64,000 nt of DNA from Sphingobacterium spiritivorum ATCC 33861 (GCF_000143765.1 NZ_GL379771.1:806001-870000), one strand, 5' to 3'; counted from the first letter of the stretch, positions 50,608 through 60,430 are shown. Translations and numbers: made by a program. The notes: generated by a model from the sequence alone, not told the origin.

Positions 50608-52425
50608 ATGTCTGGACAATTTTTAAGGAGAAGATTCACTATACAGTTACTGTTCATTATCCTTTTGCTTTCGGTAAGCTGTAAGGACGATAAGACCGAC
50701 ACAACAAGTACCGATCTTCCCTTTCACGCCGCCATGGAAGCGATGATCGATAAGGGAGCTCTTCTCCAAAAGTATATAAAGGGTGCCGAATATTATGTTT
50801 TTTATTTCGAAACAGGAGAGGTCAGTGTACCGGTATCTGTTATCAAAGAGATCAAAGAAACCCCCGAACTATGGTCTACACAAATCACCTTTACAGATCA
50901 GCACTCTCTGACTATTCCGTCAAAAGGAACTAAGCTCGACTTTATCGTAAAAGATATAGTCTTGGATCCTACAGGATATAATCCTCTCGCGGCTATGGTA
51001 GATGTACTATTACCCGCAACGGGAAGAATCAGAGTAATTGTGAAAGGCAAATCCGGAGAACAAGGCACCATTACACACTTACTGCAGACACAGACGCCCA
51101 GACAACAGGTACCTGTACTGGGACTTTATGCCAATTATAATAATCAAGTGGAACTTGTATTCACGGACAAAGATGGTCTTGAACGGGGTCGCACTTCTAT
51201 ATCGATCCAGACAAAACCTCTTGATATAAGTTCTTTTCCCTCTTTTGAAATCATCACCGCTCAAACGGCCAGAATGGAGCCCGGAGTAAATCTGGTAAGT
51301 TATCCGGGAGAAAGCGAACTGGACACTTCCTGTCCCTATATGTTGGATGCCGATGGAGAAATACGGTGGATATTGCTTCTCAAAAAGTCCCCGGAACTGC
51401 AGTCTTTAGGTGCTTCTATTGGTCTGAAACGACTTAAAAACGGAAATTTTCTATCAGGAGATATGTACCAAAACCGAATTGTCGAACTGGACCTGTTCGG
51501 AAAGCTTGTACGGCAGTGGGACCTCAAAAAGCTAGGATACACTTTCCATCATGAAGTATCGGAGGCAAAAAACGGAAACTTCCTGATCACAGTGACAAAA
51601 TCCAGTGCCCGTCTGAATAATGGCAAACCCAGAATCAATGATCATATTATAGAGCTTAATCCAACATCCGGAAGTCTTGTCCATGAATGGGACCTGGTCA
51701 CTATGCTGGACAGCGCGCGATATGACACGCCGGATGCTAACACGCCTCAGCAATTTGCCCAGACAGCAAGTAACTGGGCCCACAACAACTCTATTGCAGA
51801 GCGGGGTAATGATCTTCTGGCCACCTTGCGTTATCAGGGGATTACCAGTTTTAATCCGTCCAATAAGCTGAAATGGATTATTTCGCCACACAAAGGATGG
51901 GGCGCAGCCTATCAGCCCTATCTGTTACAGCCTCTGGATAAGCAGGGACAGCCGGTTACTGACCCTAAGGTCATTTCCGGAGAGGTCGCTCATCCTGATT
52001 TTGACTGGCCATGGGGGCCACATACTCCTGTAGTGATGCCAAATGGCAATATCCTTGTTTTTGATAATGGCTACAACCGCCATTTCAAACCCAATGACTT
52101 AAGCTCCGACCAAAGCTACAGTCGTGTAGTAGAATATGCGGTCGATGAAGTAAGAAAAACTGTACAACAGGTGTGGGCATATGGACAAAACAGAGGAAGA
52201 AGAACCTTTTCACAGGCACTTTCAGGAGTACAATACCTGGCCCAAACCGGAAATATATTATTCTGTCCGGGAATGGGGACAGTGACCAACAAAGGCAACG
52301 GAGGCCATATCATCGAAATAGATGGCAAAACCAAGGAAGTCATCTATGAACTGGAGATCAGTTCCCCAAGCTACACCGCTTTTCATAGGGTAACACGCCT
52401 TTCCTTATATCCGGACAATCTATAA
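50608..52425 (+). CDS. Arylsulfotransferase-like beta-propeller lipoprotein
   Basis: A 605-residue exported lipoprotein (FIILLLSVSC, Cys about 29). The N-terminal 30-230 has the beta-sandwich pattern that precedes aryl-sulfate sulfotransferase propellers. The rest is a six-bladed propeller with repeats such as RLKNGNFLSGDMYQNRIVELDLFGK and VVMPNGNILVFDNG. Family histidines are present at H314-H315 (FHHEVSEAKNGN) and H392 (NWAHNNSI, the position expected for the transient sulfate carrier). ASST enzymes move sulfate from one phenol to another. Why one lies inside a mannoside locus is unclear; it may instead bind or modify glycan. The start is the ATG 50608. Confidence 0.85.
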   Translation: MSGQFLRRRFTIQLLFIILLLSVSCKDDKTDTTSTDLPFHAAMEAMIDKGALLQKYIKGAEYYVFYFETGEVSVPVSVIKEIKETPELWSTQITFTDQHSLTIPSKGTKLDFIVKDIVLDPTGYNPLAAMVDVLLPATGRIRVIVKGKSGEQGTITHLLQTQTPRQQVPVLGLYANYNNQVELVFTDKDGLERGRTSISIQTKPLDISSFPSFEIITAQTARMEPGVNLVSYPGESELDTSCPYMLDADGEIRWILLLKKSPELQSLGASIGLKRLKNGNFLSGDMYQNRIVELDLFGKLVRQWDLKKLGYTFHHEVSEAKNGNFLITVTKSSARLNNGKPRINDHIIELNPTSGSLVHEWDLVTMLDSARYDTPDANTPQQFAQTASNWAHNNSIAERGNDLLATLRYQGITSFNPSNKLKWIISPHKGWGAAYQPYLLQPLDKQGQPVTDPKVISGEVAHPDFDWPWGPHTPVVMPNGNILVFDNGYNRHFKPNDLSSDQSYSRVVEYAVDEVRKTVQQVWAYGQNRGRRTFSQALSGVQYLAQTGNILFCPGMGTVTNKGNGGHIIEIDGKTKEVIYELEISSPSYTAFHRVTRLSLYPDNL

Positions 52426-52439
52426 CCTATTGATTACAC

Positions 52440-53645
52440 ATGAGCCAGCAGAACAACATGAGGGGAGACTTTTTTAAGCAGCGAAGAGCATTACTTTTTG
52501 ACAGACACGAGGAGTTACTGACAAGAACCAACATACCACAATCAGATTTTAATGGTATTATAAATCGTTATCAATATCCGGTCATCAGCAAGCATCATAT
52601 TCCGTTAAACTGGCGATATGATCTTAATCCCGAAACGAATCCATATTTTTTAGAACGAATTGCAGTCAATTCGACTTTAAATGCCGGAGCAATCAAATGG
52701 CAGGGGCGATATCTTCTGCTGGTGCGTGTAGAAGGAGTAGACAGAAAATCCTTCTTTGCTATAGCCGAAAGCCCCAATGGCATTGATAATTTTCGATTCT
52801 GGGAAAGGCCTTTATCTTTTCCTGACAATGATGAACAAGAGACGAATGTCTATGATATTCGCCTTACAGCACATGAAGACGGATGGATCTATGGCATCTT
52901 TTGTAGCGAAAAACATGATCCAAAGGCTTCTTCGGGAGATTTATCTTCTGCTCTCGCCTCGGCAGGCATTATCCGCACAAAAGATTTTATGCATTGGGAA
53001 AGGCTTCCCAATATCAGGGCTGACAATCAACAGCGTAATGTCGTCTTGCATCCCGAATTTGTAAATGGCAAATATGCGCTGTATACACGTCCTCAGGATG
53101 ATTTTATCTTGGCCAAAAATGGGGGCGGAATTGGATGGGCACTGACAGAGGACATTTGTCATGCCGTAATACAAAACGAAATCATCATCAATAAACGTCA
53201 TTATCATACGATTAAAGAGGTCAAAAACGGAGAAGGGCCTTCTCCGCTTAAAACGGCCAAAGGCTGGCTCCATCTGGCTCATGGTGTACGACATACCGCA
53301 GCCGGGCTCCGCTATGTACTCTATCTGTACGTCACAAGTCTGACTAATCCGGAAATACTGATCGCCGAGCCGGCAGGATATTTCATGGCTCCGGAACAAG
53401 ATGAGAGGATTGGTGATGTATCAAATGTGCTGTTTTCCAATGGCTGGATTGCAGATGAAAACGGAACAGTATATATTTATTACGCATCCAGTGATACCCG
53501 GATGCATGTAGCCGTTTCTACTATAGATCAATTGCTGGATTATTGTCTTCATACCCCCCAAGACGGATTAAGAACAATAGAATCTATAAAAAAAATTAAT
53601 GAACTCATTGACAAAAATAATATATACAAACAACAGAATGAATAA
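52440..53645 (+). CDS. GH130 4-O-beta-D-mannosyl-D-glucose phosphorylase
   Basis: A 401-residue cytoplasmic phosphorylase that splits mannosyl-1,4-glucose with phosphate to mannose-1-phosphate and glucose. The general acid is D139 in [58 protein letters not shown] and [18 protein letters not shown] are near-colinear with Bacteroides fragilis MGP, placing it in GH130 subfamily 1. It starts 14 bases after the preceding gene. The following symporter is also found next to MGP in B. fragilis, but the 2-epimerase and mannanase of that operon are not in this window. The C-terminal 30 residues are a charged helix. Confidence 0.93.
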   Translation: MSQQNNMRGDFFKQRRALLFDRHEELLTRTNIPQSDFNGIINRYQYPVISKHHIPLNWRYDLNPETNPYFLERIAVNSTLNAGAIKWQGRYLLLVRVEGVDRKSFFAIAESPNGIDNFRFWERPLSFPDNDEQETNVYDIRLTAHEDGWIYGIFCSEKHDPKASSGDLSSALASAGIIRTKDFMHWERLPNIRADNQQRNVVLHPEFVNGKYALYTRPQDDFILAKNGGGIGWALTEDICHAVIQNEIIINKRHYHTIKEVKNGEGPSPLKTAKGWLHLAHGVRHTAAGLRYVLYLYVTSLTNPEILIAEPAGYFMAPEQDERIGDVSNVLFSNGWIADENGTVYIYYASSDTRMHVAVSTIDQLLDYCLHTPQDGLRTIESIKKINELIDKNNIYKQQNE

Positions 53646-53832
53646 CATGATTAGTGTATTCTGCCTCTTTATCGCACTGTTATTTACGATCCACCGTTAA
53701 CAAGGGTGGGACAGCAAACGACATAAAACATTTGACCCCGTAATCCTACTAAGGCTGGTCAGCTTTCAGAAAAATTTCTGATCATTAACCGGTGAGTATT
53801 ATATTAACACTCGTAAAGAAATAGAAAAAATG

Positions 53833-53840
53833 TACCTTTA
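53833..53840 (+). promoter_or_regulatory. Possible -7 element of the symporter gene
   Basis: TACCTTTA, one base from TAnnTTTG, followed by G. It sits in a 252-base gap otherwise without clear signals, about 60 bases before the ATG at 53898. Confidence 0.35.
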
Positions 53841-53897
53841 GCCGCTCCATAAAAATTATATTCCGGTTGATACATACAAAAGGATAGCAGATTTCCA

Positions 53898-55766
53898 ATG
53901 AAACTCCAGTTTATAGACATTCTTATTATCGTTGTATATCTCATTACAATGATTGTCATCGGTGTATTGCTGAAAAAGAAAGCATCTAAAAATCTTGACT
54001 CCTATTTTCTTGGAGGTAAATCTCTTCCTTTTTATCTATTGGGTCTCTCCGATGCTTCCGGAATGTTTGATATTTCAGGCACGATGTGGATGGTTTACCT
54101 TGCATTTGTGTATGGATTCAAGAGTCTTTGGATTCCCTGGTTGTGGCCCGTATTTAATCAGGTTTTTCTTATGATATATCTGTCAGTATGGTTGCGAAGA
54201 TCCAATGTACTTACAGGAGCCGAATGGATACGGACACGATTTGGCTATGGACGGGGGGCTAATCTATCTCATACTATTGTGATCCTCTACGCCCTGATGG
54301 GTGTACTGGGATTTTTGAGCTATGGATTTATCGGTATAGGCAAGTTTATGGAAGTATTCTTCCCCTGGGAATTTGTTTCTCAATATATTCCGCTTCATCT
54401 TGAAACAGCATCCGTTGCACAGGTCTATGGCATTTTTTTTACAGGAATTGCCACCTTCTATGTGATGTTAGGAGGTATGCACAGCATTGTATGGGCTGAT
54501 GTTGTGCAGTTCAGTATTATGACTATCTCCGGAATTATAATCGCCGTAATCGCGATGAACAAAGTAAGTCCCGAAATGCTTGCGGCCCACACTCCCGCAG
54601 GTTGGGATTCTCCTTCTTTTGGATGGACACTGGACCTGGATTGGAGTAACCTCATACCCTCTATTATGGACAAAATCAACGAAGATCAGTATAGTTTGTT
54701 TACCATTTTTGTGATGATGATGCTTTTCAAAGGAATCTTTATGAGTATGGCAGGTCCGGCAGCCAACTATGATATGCAAAAGATATTAGCCTGCAAAAGC
54801 CCTAAAGAAGCAGCCCTCATGAGCGGCTCCGTATCCGTCATCCTGTTAATTCCACGATATCTTATGATTATGGGATTCACGGTTCTTGCTCTTGTATTTT
54901 TCAGTCAGGATTTTAACAATATGGGTAGTAATATAGATTTTGAGACCATTTTACCCAGAGCGATTAATGAGTTTGCACATGTGGGTCTGGTCGGTCTCCT
55001 ACTTGCCGGACTTTTATCTGCATTCATGTCTACATTTGCCTCTACAGTCAATGCCGCACAGGCTTATTTAGTAAATGATGTATTTCTGAAATATATACAT
55101 AAAAAAGCTTCAGCCGTGACACAGATCAGAGTGAGTTATATTGTATCTGCTCTTGTCGTGATTATCAGTACCATTATTGGCATGTATGTCAGCAACATTA
55201 ACTCTGTATTACAGTGGATTGTATCCGCATTATACGGCGGATATATTGCTGCCAATGTACTTAAATGGCATTGGTGGCGCTTCAATGGCAACGGTTTCTT
55301 CTGGGGGATGCTTTCAGGAATCATAGCAGCCTTGATTGCTCCGATGTTTTTTCCGGATATACTTCCTCTTTATTATTTCCCTGTACTCCTGTTTGTATCC
55401 GTTACCGGATGTATAACGGGAACACTGCTATCCAAACCTACAGAAGAAAAAGTATTGATAGATTTTTATATCAAAGTACGTCCCTGGGGATTCTGGAAAC
55501 CCATCATCCAAAAAGCAATGGCACAATACCCTGATCTTAAAGAAAACAAAAACTTCAAACGTGATATGTTCAATATTGTTATCGGTATTATCTGGCAATG
55601 CAGCCTGACCCTCATACCCATGTATATTGTAATCAAGCAAGGCTTTCCGTTGTTTACCAGTATGCTGATCCTAGGAATAACCTCGCTTATCCTCAAGAAA
55701 AACTGGTACGATAAGATGAATATCGAGGAGAAAGAATACAATGAATTTATGAAGAAAAACTTCTAA
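53898..55766 (+). CDS. Sodium:solute symporter (SSS family), probable sugar importer
   Basis: A 622-residue inner membrane symporter with about 14 hydrophobic helices. It belongs to the SSS family, starting FIDILIIVVYLITMIVIGVLLKKKASKNLDSYFLGGKSLPFYLLGLSDASGMFDISGT-like, in which the unwound helix region SLPFYLLGLSDASG is typical. AGLLSAFMSTFASTVNAAQAYLVNDVF contains the conserved Na-site Ser/Thr residues. By position after GH130 it would import mannosyl disaccharides or glucose from the periplasm. Its stop overlaps the stop of the M19 dipeptidase on the other strand by three bases. Confidence 0.92.
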   Translation: MKLQFIDILIIVVYLITMIVIGVLLKKKASKNLDSYFLGGKSLPFYLLGLSDASGMFDISGTMWMVYLAFVYGFKSLWIPWLWPVFNQVFLMIYLSVWLRRSNVLTGAEWIRTRFGYGRGANLSHTIVILYALMGVLGFLSYGFIGIGKFMEVFFPWEFVSQYIPLHLETASVAQVYGIFFTGIATFYVMLGGMHSIVWADVVQFSIMTISGIIIAVIAMNKVSPEMLAAHTPAGWDSPSFGWTLDLDWSNLIPSIMDKINEDQYSLFTIFVMMMLFKGIFMSMAGPAANYDMQKILACKSPKEAALMSGSVSVILLIPRYLMIMGFTVLALVFFSQDFNNMGSNIDFETILPRAINEFAHVGLVGLLLAGLLSAFMSTFASTVNAAQAYLVNDVFLKYIHKKASAVTQIRVSYIVSALVVIISTIIGMYVSNINSVLQWIVSALYGGYIAANVLKWHWWRFNGNGFFWGMLSGIIAALIAPMFFPDILPLYYFPVLLFVSVTGCITGTLLSKPTEEKVLIDFYIKVRPWGFWKPIIQKAMAQYPDLKENKNFKRDMFNIVIGIIWQCSLTLIPMYIVIKQGFPLFTSMLILGITSLILKKNWYDKMNIEEKEYNEFMKKNF

Positions 55767-56932
55767 TGCGCTTCATTTTCACGAAGTAAGCGTAAAAAAT
55801 TACCGCCCATAATTTTGCCAACATCTTCTTTGGAATATCCCTGTTCCAGAAGTGCCTTTGTTAATAAAGGAAATTTGCTTACATCATCCAGCTCCCGTGG
55901 AGGAGATTCGATTCCATCATAATCGGATCCGATGGCCACGTGGTCTACACCGACTTTCTTTACCAGATAATTAATATGTTCCAGCAATTTGGACATCGGA
56001 GCATTAGCTTCCTGTTGCAATTTCTTTGGCAGTTTTTCATATTGACGGGTCGGCGATAATTTATAGTTCCCTTTATCCCCAAAATGCTTTCTGTATAGCT
56101 TCCTGACCCGTTCTGTATACGTCGGATCTAAAAATCCGGAATAAAAGTTCACACCGATTACTCCCCCATTCTTTTTCAATGCTTCCAGCTGCTCATCTTT
56201 CAGATTGCGATAATGGGGCATTAAAGTATAGGCATTACTATGAGATACCAGAATCGGTTTGGTAGATGTAGCGATAACATCATAAAAAGTCTTTTCGCCA
56301 CCATGAGAAAGATCCACCATCATCCCCAGTTCATTCATCCGGCGAATAATGTCCTTTCCATGCGCTGTCAGTCCTTTACCCTTATCCGAGCTTGTTTTGA
56401 CCTCAATAGCAGCAGCTGTGACCCATGGAAGATTATAATTCCAGGTCAATGTAAGGTAACGCACTCCTCTGTCATATAATTTTTCCAGATTCTCGATTTT
56501 GCTTTCAATCATATTCCCGCCTTCGACACCTATCACAGCAGCTATCTTTCCTTTATTCAGGATCGCATCTATGTCCTTCGAGCTTTTTGCCAGTTCGATC
56601 TGATCCGAATTTCCCGAAATCATTTTTTCCAGCGCATCGATCTGATCATTCGCATGTTTAAAAGCTCCTTTTTTCCAGTTCTTATCATCCGACCATACAG
56701 CAAAGACCTGTACATCCACCCCACCCTCTTTAAGTCGGGGCAGATCCGTATGACCTGTAGTCAGCCGCTTAGCAATATCCTTTCCTTTGAAAATGGATTC
56801 ATAAATCACATCATTATGACCATCCACCACAATCAGATCCTTATGGATTTGTTTGTAATCCTGGGCCGATACTACAGAAAAAGCACTCATAAGTGTAATT
56901 CCGAAAGTTAACTGTTTGACCGTTTTAATCAT
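55763..56932 (-). CDS. M19 membrane-type dipeptidase
   Basis: A 389-residue zinc dipeptidase with an export signal (MIKTVKQLTFGITLMSAFSVVSAQ). Metal ligands are visible in VVDGHNDVIYE, IGVEGGNMI, MVDLSHGGEKTFYDV and PILVSHSNAY, followed by VDHVAIGSDYDG. It would hydrolyse dipeptides, including D-amino acid ones, in the periplasm. The hydrolase at 56990 lies upstream on the same strand with a 57-base gap, so both may be transcribed together and take part in envelope peptide recycling. Confidence 0.94.
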   Translation of the reverse strand: MIKTVKQLTFGITLMSAFSVVSAQDYKQIHKDLIVVDGHNDVIYESIFKGKDIAKRLTTGHTDLPRLKEGGVDVQVFAVWSDDKNWKKGAFKHANDQIDALEKMISGNSDQIELAKSSKDIDAILNKGKIAAVIGVEGGNMIESKIENLEKLYDRGVRYLTLTWNYNLPWVTAAAIEVKTSSDKGKGLTAHGKDIIRRMNELGMMVDLSHGGEKTFYDVIATSTKPILVSHSNAYTLMPHYRNLKDEQLEALKKNGGVIGVNFYSGFLDPTYTERVRKLYRKHFGDKGNYKLSPTRQYEKLPKKLQQEANAPMSKLLEHINYLVKKVGVDHVAIGSDYDGIESPPRELDDVSKFPLLTKALLEQGYSKEDVGKIMGGNFLRLLRENEAH

Positions 56933-56989
56933 TGGAGTATCTTTTAGTCATTAGGATAAGGTCTCTGGCCATAGACAGACCGGATGCTG

Positions 56990-58750
56990 TTATTTCTTTA
57001 CTTCATTCAGTGTTTCATATATGGCATCCTGGATCCGGCTGCGAATATTCAGATCCAGCAATTTAGATGAAACCTGCGGGTGGACTCTGTTGGATAAGAA
57101 AATATAGATAAGCTGATTGGACGGATCTATCCAGATACATGTACCCGTGTAACCGGTATGTCCATACACCGAACTATTTGCCAGCTTAGAGGGGTATTCA
57201 TTTTTAGGATTCGGATCCCAGCGGTCAAATCCAAGTCCGCGTCTGCTTGTTGCGGATTGTTTGCTGGTAAAGAGATCTACCGTCTCTCCTGTAAAATAGC
57301 GGTTTCCGCCATACTCGCCTCTGTTTAAAAGTAACTGGCCATATATGGCTAAGTCATTTGCAGTAGCAAAAAGCCCGGCATGTCCCGCCACTCCTCCTGC
57401 CATTGCAGCCCCCTGATCATGTACATAACCTTGTAATAAGACTTTACGAAAGGAAGTATCGTTTTCTGTGGGAATAATACTTTCTTTAGCGAAACGGTCT
57501 CTTGGTAAATATCCTGCAGTCTTCATCCCCAGCGGCTTATAAAAGTTCTTCTGTACATAATCCTGCATAGGCACACCCGTCTGATGCTCTGCTACTTCTT
57601 TCATGACATACATACTGATATCACTGTATACGTAATTGCCTACCGGCTTGACGGGAGAATTTAGCATTTCAGGCCACATCACATCTCTGTAGTAATTGTT
57701 CAGCAAATAACAGCTATCCGCCACTTTCACCTGGTGACTAGCCGAAAAACGACGTTCCAGGGCCCCGGGTTTCAGATTTCTGTAAAATGGAATAAAAGGA
57801 GTAAATCCCGCTTCATGCAACATCACACTTCGTAAGGAGATGTTCTTTTTATTAGTTGCCTGTGCCTGATACAGATAGTCTCCTATAGTACTATCCAGAT
57901 TGATGACATGCTGTTCTGTAAGACGCATAATAACAGGCGTTGTACCTGCAATTTTGCTCACGGAAGCAAGATCAAAAATGTTACCTATAGTTGTGGGAGT
58001 CTTTTTGTCATAAGTATGATATCCGTACCCCTTTTCAAAGATAACCTGTCCGTCTTTAATGATCATCACTACCGCTCCGGGAGTAGCTTGCTTTGTGATG
58101 GCTTCTGCAGCAATTTCATCTATTTTTTTAGTGAGTTTATTCAGATTGAGCGGGCTGCTCTGACCATCTGTATACTGAAGTCTGGTTTGATTCGTATTGA
58201 AACCGGCTCCCTTTTGAAAATAAAAACTATAGGTCTTATCCAGCTTTGCGGTACTGGACATACCGCCAAAAATAGTCATAGCCGCATTTTTCTGCGCCTG
58301 ACTATCTGTATTTGTATTAAACAAAACCGGTAAAGTGATATTGTTCAACTTCGACAGCCCGCTGCCGCTACCAAAAACAGCCAGAATAATCTTTTTATTG
58401 TTTTTACGGGCCTGAACCAGTTGATAAACTAATTGATCCGTGATATCGGCATCCCGTAGTGGAATAATAACGGTATTGGCATATTTAATACTCTCATCCA
58501 GCTTTTCCACTCCTTTTATTTCAAATTCACTGTAACGTCCGGCCTGAACAATAAAATCTGTAAACTTATCTGAAGAAGGACTGGCAATAACAATTTTATA
58601 ATCATCCAGCTTTTTAAGAGGAATGATTCCCTCCTGATTAAGGAGCAGGACACTCTCATTTTTGACAGCGGATTTATACTGTGCATACAGAGGAAGTGTT
58701 CCTAAAAAACTACAAACAGTTGCTGCGATTACCCATTTATGGATTTTCAT
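56990..58750 (-). CDS. Serine beta-lactamase-fold hydrolase with GH3 C-terminal remnant
   Basis: A 586-residue exported protein. After the signal peptide (MKIHKWVIAATVCSFLGTLPLYAQ), residues 30-175 match the C-terminal sandwich domain of family 3 glycosidases (ESVLLLNQEGIIPLKKL, ILAVFGSGSGL). The catalytic GH3 barrel is missing. From about 205 on it is a class C-like hydrolase with S263xxK266 (LASVSKI), YSD (VYSDIS) and HTG (GHTGYTG) motifs, the esterase/peptidase kind rather than a resistance beta-lactamase. Bacteroidota commonly carry a full GH3 plus beta-lactamase fusion of nearly 1000 residues; this looks like a shortened derivative. It may act on peptidoglycan. Confidence 0.85.
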   Translation of the reverse strand: MKIHKWVIAATVCSFLGTLPLYAQYKSAVKNESVLLLNQEGIIPLKKLDDYKIVIASPSSDKFTDFIVQAGRYSEFEIKGVEKLDESIKYANTVIIPLRDADITDQLVYQLVQARKNNKKIILAVFGSGSGLSKLNNITLPVLFNTNTDSQAQKNAAMTIFGGMSSTAKLDKTYSFYFQKGAGFNTNQTRLQYTDGQSSPLNLNKLTKKIDEIAAEAITKQATPGAVVMIIKDGQVIFEKGYGYHTYDKKTPTTIGNIFDLASVSKIAGTTPVIMRLTEQHVINLDSTIGDYLYQAQATNKKNISLRSVMLHEAGFTPFIPFYRNLKPGALERRFSASHQVKVADSCYLLNNYYRDVMWPEMLNSPVKPVGNYVYSDISMYVMKEVAEHQTGVPMQDYVQKNFYKPLGMKTAGYLPRDRFAKESIIPTENDTSFRKVLLQGYVHDQGAAMAGGVAGHAGLFATANDLAIYGQLLLNRGEYGGNRYFTGETVDLFTSKQSATSRRGLGFDRWDPNPKNEYPSKLANSSVYGHTGYTGTCIWIDPSNQLIYIFLSNRVHPQVSSKLLDLNIRSRIQDAIYETLNEVKK

Positions 58751-58926
58751 ATGTCTTTAATTTAGGGTTTACGATGATAAAAGTAACGAATAAATTCTTT
58801 TTTGCTGTAAATTTAACTTTCAAAAATGCACAAACACGCAATCAAATATGGTTTTTATCCCAATCCAGTAAAAATATTACAGAGAATCTGCTAAAATCGT
58901 CACTTTTTTATCAAAGAAAGATTGCC

Positions 58927-58934
58927 TAAGTTTG
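58927..58934 (+). promoter_or_regulatory. -7 element of xseA, predicted leaderless
   Basis: TAAGTTTG ends four bases before the xseA ATG at 58939, the same geometry as at truA. Transcription would begin at the start codon. Confidence 0.5.
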
Positions 58935-58938
58935 TTTA

Positions 58939-60213
58939 ATGCCAGAGGTTATCGATAATAAAACCATTTTCTCCTTACTGGAAGTGACGAAAAGTATTCA
59001 AAAGACTATTGCGGATCGTTACAAGAGTATGTATTGGATTAAAGCGGAGATGAATAAGCTGAATCATTACACGCATTCCGGACATTGTTATCCCGAACTG
59101 GTTGAGAAAAAAGACGGTAAAATTGTCGCAGAGATCCGTTCTATCCTCTGGAAAGCTGACTACAACCGGATCAATATAAATTTTATGAAGACGGTACGCG
59201 AACCGCTCCGGGAAGGTATCACCATGCTTTTTCAGGCCAGCATCTCCTACGATCCTATGTACGGATTAAGTCTCAAAATTGTAGATATAGATCCGACATT
59301 CTCCCTGGGCGAACTGGAAAAAGAGAAACTGGAGAGCATACAACGTCTTAAAGAAGAGGGCATCTACGATCTGAACAAGTCTCTCCCTTTTCCTGTAATT
59401 CCCAAACGTATTGCTATCATATCCGTTGAAACAAGTAAGGGATTATCGGATTTTTACAAAATCATTCATCAGAATCCCTGGGGATACCGGTTTGAATGCA
59501 CACTATATCCGGCTCTGTTGCAAGGGGATAAATCTGTGCCTTCTATTATTCAACAATTGAGTATAGTCGCCGAGCATCAGGATAAATATGATGTGATCGC
59601 CATAATCCGGGGAGGAGGAGGAGAAGTCGGACTATCCAGCTATAACAATTATCTTCTGGCAAGAGCTATAGCTATATTTCCGTTGCCTGTCCTCACCGGA
59701 ATCGGACATTCGACAAACCTCACGGTTAGTGAAATGGTGGCTTATAAAAACGCAATTACACCAAGTGAATTAGCTGATTTTCTCCTGCAAAAATTTCATA
59801 ATTTTGCTATTCCGCTGGATCGCGCCACCGAAACAATCCGAAATTACAGTAGTCTGATATTTGAACAACAAGCTCAGAAACTGAATGTCTTTGCTACAGA
59901 TATCAGATGGACTACGCAACATATGGTCGAGATGGCCAAAAACAATATTCATATCCTGGAAAAGGATCTTAAAGCCGGATTTCAGCAACAGGTAAAAGAA
60001 AAGTTCTCATTTCTTGAAAACACAGAAAAACTGCTGCAGTTAGCCGATCCGGTACATCTGCTGCAACGCGGATTTTCAATAACAAAAATAAACGGGCAAT
60101 TACTGACTTCAGCGACACAGGTCAAACCGGGAGACAACATCAGCACACGCGTGCAGGACGGAGAAATCTCCAGTACAGTACATGCCACTAATACCCTACA
60201 ATATGGAGACTAA
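58939..60213 (+). CDS. xseA: Exodeoxyribonuclease VII large subunit
   Basis: The catalytic subunit (424 residues) of a single-strand-specific exonuclease. An N-terminal OB-fold (SMYWIKAEMNKLNHYTHSGHCYPELVEK, with RSILWKADY) precedes the nuclease core. The core includes PKRIAIISVETSKGLSDFY, AIIRGGGGEVGLSSYNNYLLARAIA, TGIGHSTNLTVSE and YKNAITPSELADFL. A coiled-coil region (about 290-370) and the C-terminal RGFSITKINGQ complete it. The xseB start codon lies inside its last codons, so the two subunits are translationally coupled. Confidence 0.96.
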   Translation: MPEVIDNKTIFSLLEVTKSIQKTIADRYKSMYWIKAEMNKLNHYTHSGHCYPELVEKKDGKIVAEIRSILWKADYNRININFMKTVREPLREGITMLFQASISYDPMYGLSLKIVDIDPTFSLGELEKEKLESIQRLKEEGIYDLNKSLPFPVIPKRIAIISVETSKGLSDFYKIIHQNPWGYRFECTLYPALLQGDKSVPSIIQQLSIVAEHQDKYDVIAIIRGGGGEVGLSSYNNYLLARAIAIFPLPVLTGIGHSTNLTVSEMVAYKNAITPSELADFLLQKFHNFAIPLDRATETIRNYSSLIFEQQAQKLNVFATDIRWTTQHMVEMAKNNIHILEKDLKAGFQQQVKEKFSFLENTEKLLQLADPVHLLQRGFSITKINGQLLTSATQVKPGDNISTRVQDGEISSTVHATNTLQYGD

Positions 60214-60430
60214 CTACAGCTATACAGATGCATTCAACGAACTGCAACAAATTGTCAATGATATCTCTTCAGGAAGCACGAATATTGATGAATTGTCCGA
60301 AAAGATCAAGCGGGCAGCTCTCCTGATCAAAATATGTCGTACCAAACTGACTTCTACAGAAGAAGAAGTAAACCAGCTTCTGGCGAATCTGGCCCCTGCT
60401 GAGGCGCCTGCTAACCCCGAAGAGGAGTAA
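60203..60430 (+). CDS. xseB: Exodeoxyribonuclease VII small subunit
   Basis: A 75-residue helical hairpin that stabilises XseA. TDAFNELQQIVNDISSGSTNIDELSEKIKRAALLIKICRTKL is the family core. I chose ATG 60203 (METNYSYTD), which overlaps the xseA stop by 11 bases, over the ATG at 60182 because the extra residues are not in the family. The Pro/Ala/Glu tail is disordered. Confidence 0.93.
   Translation: METNYSYTDAFNELQQIVNDISSGSTNIDELSEKIKRAALLIKICRTKLTSTEEEVNQLLANLAPAEAPANPEEE

Noticed and set aside
53638..53700. A 20-codon hydrophobic frame ([11 protein letters not shown]...) overlapping the end of the GH130 gene
   Set aside because: Too short, no ribosome binding site or promoter, and most likely chance.
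56990..58750. Considered a beta-lactam resistance gene
   Set aside because: The YSD and HTG motifs and the GH3-like N-terminal domain point to an esterase/peptidase type, not an AmpC enzyme.
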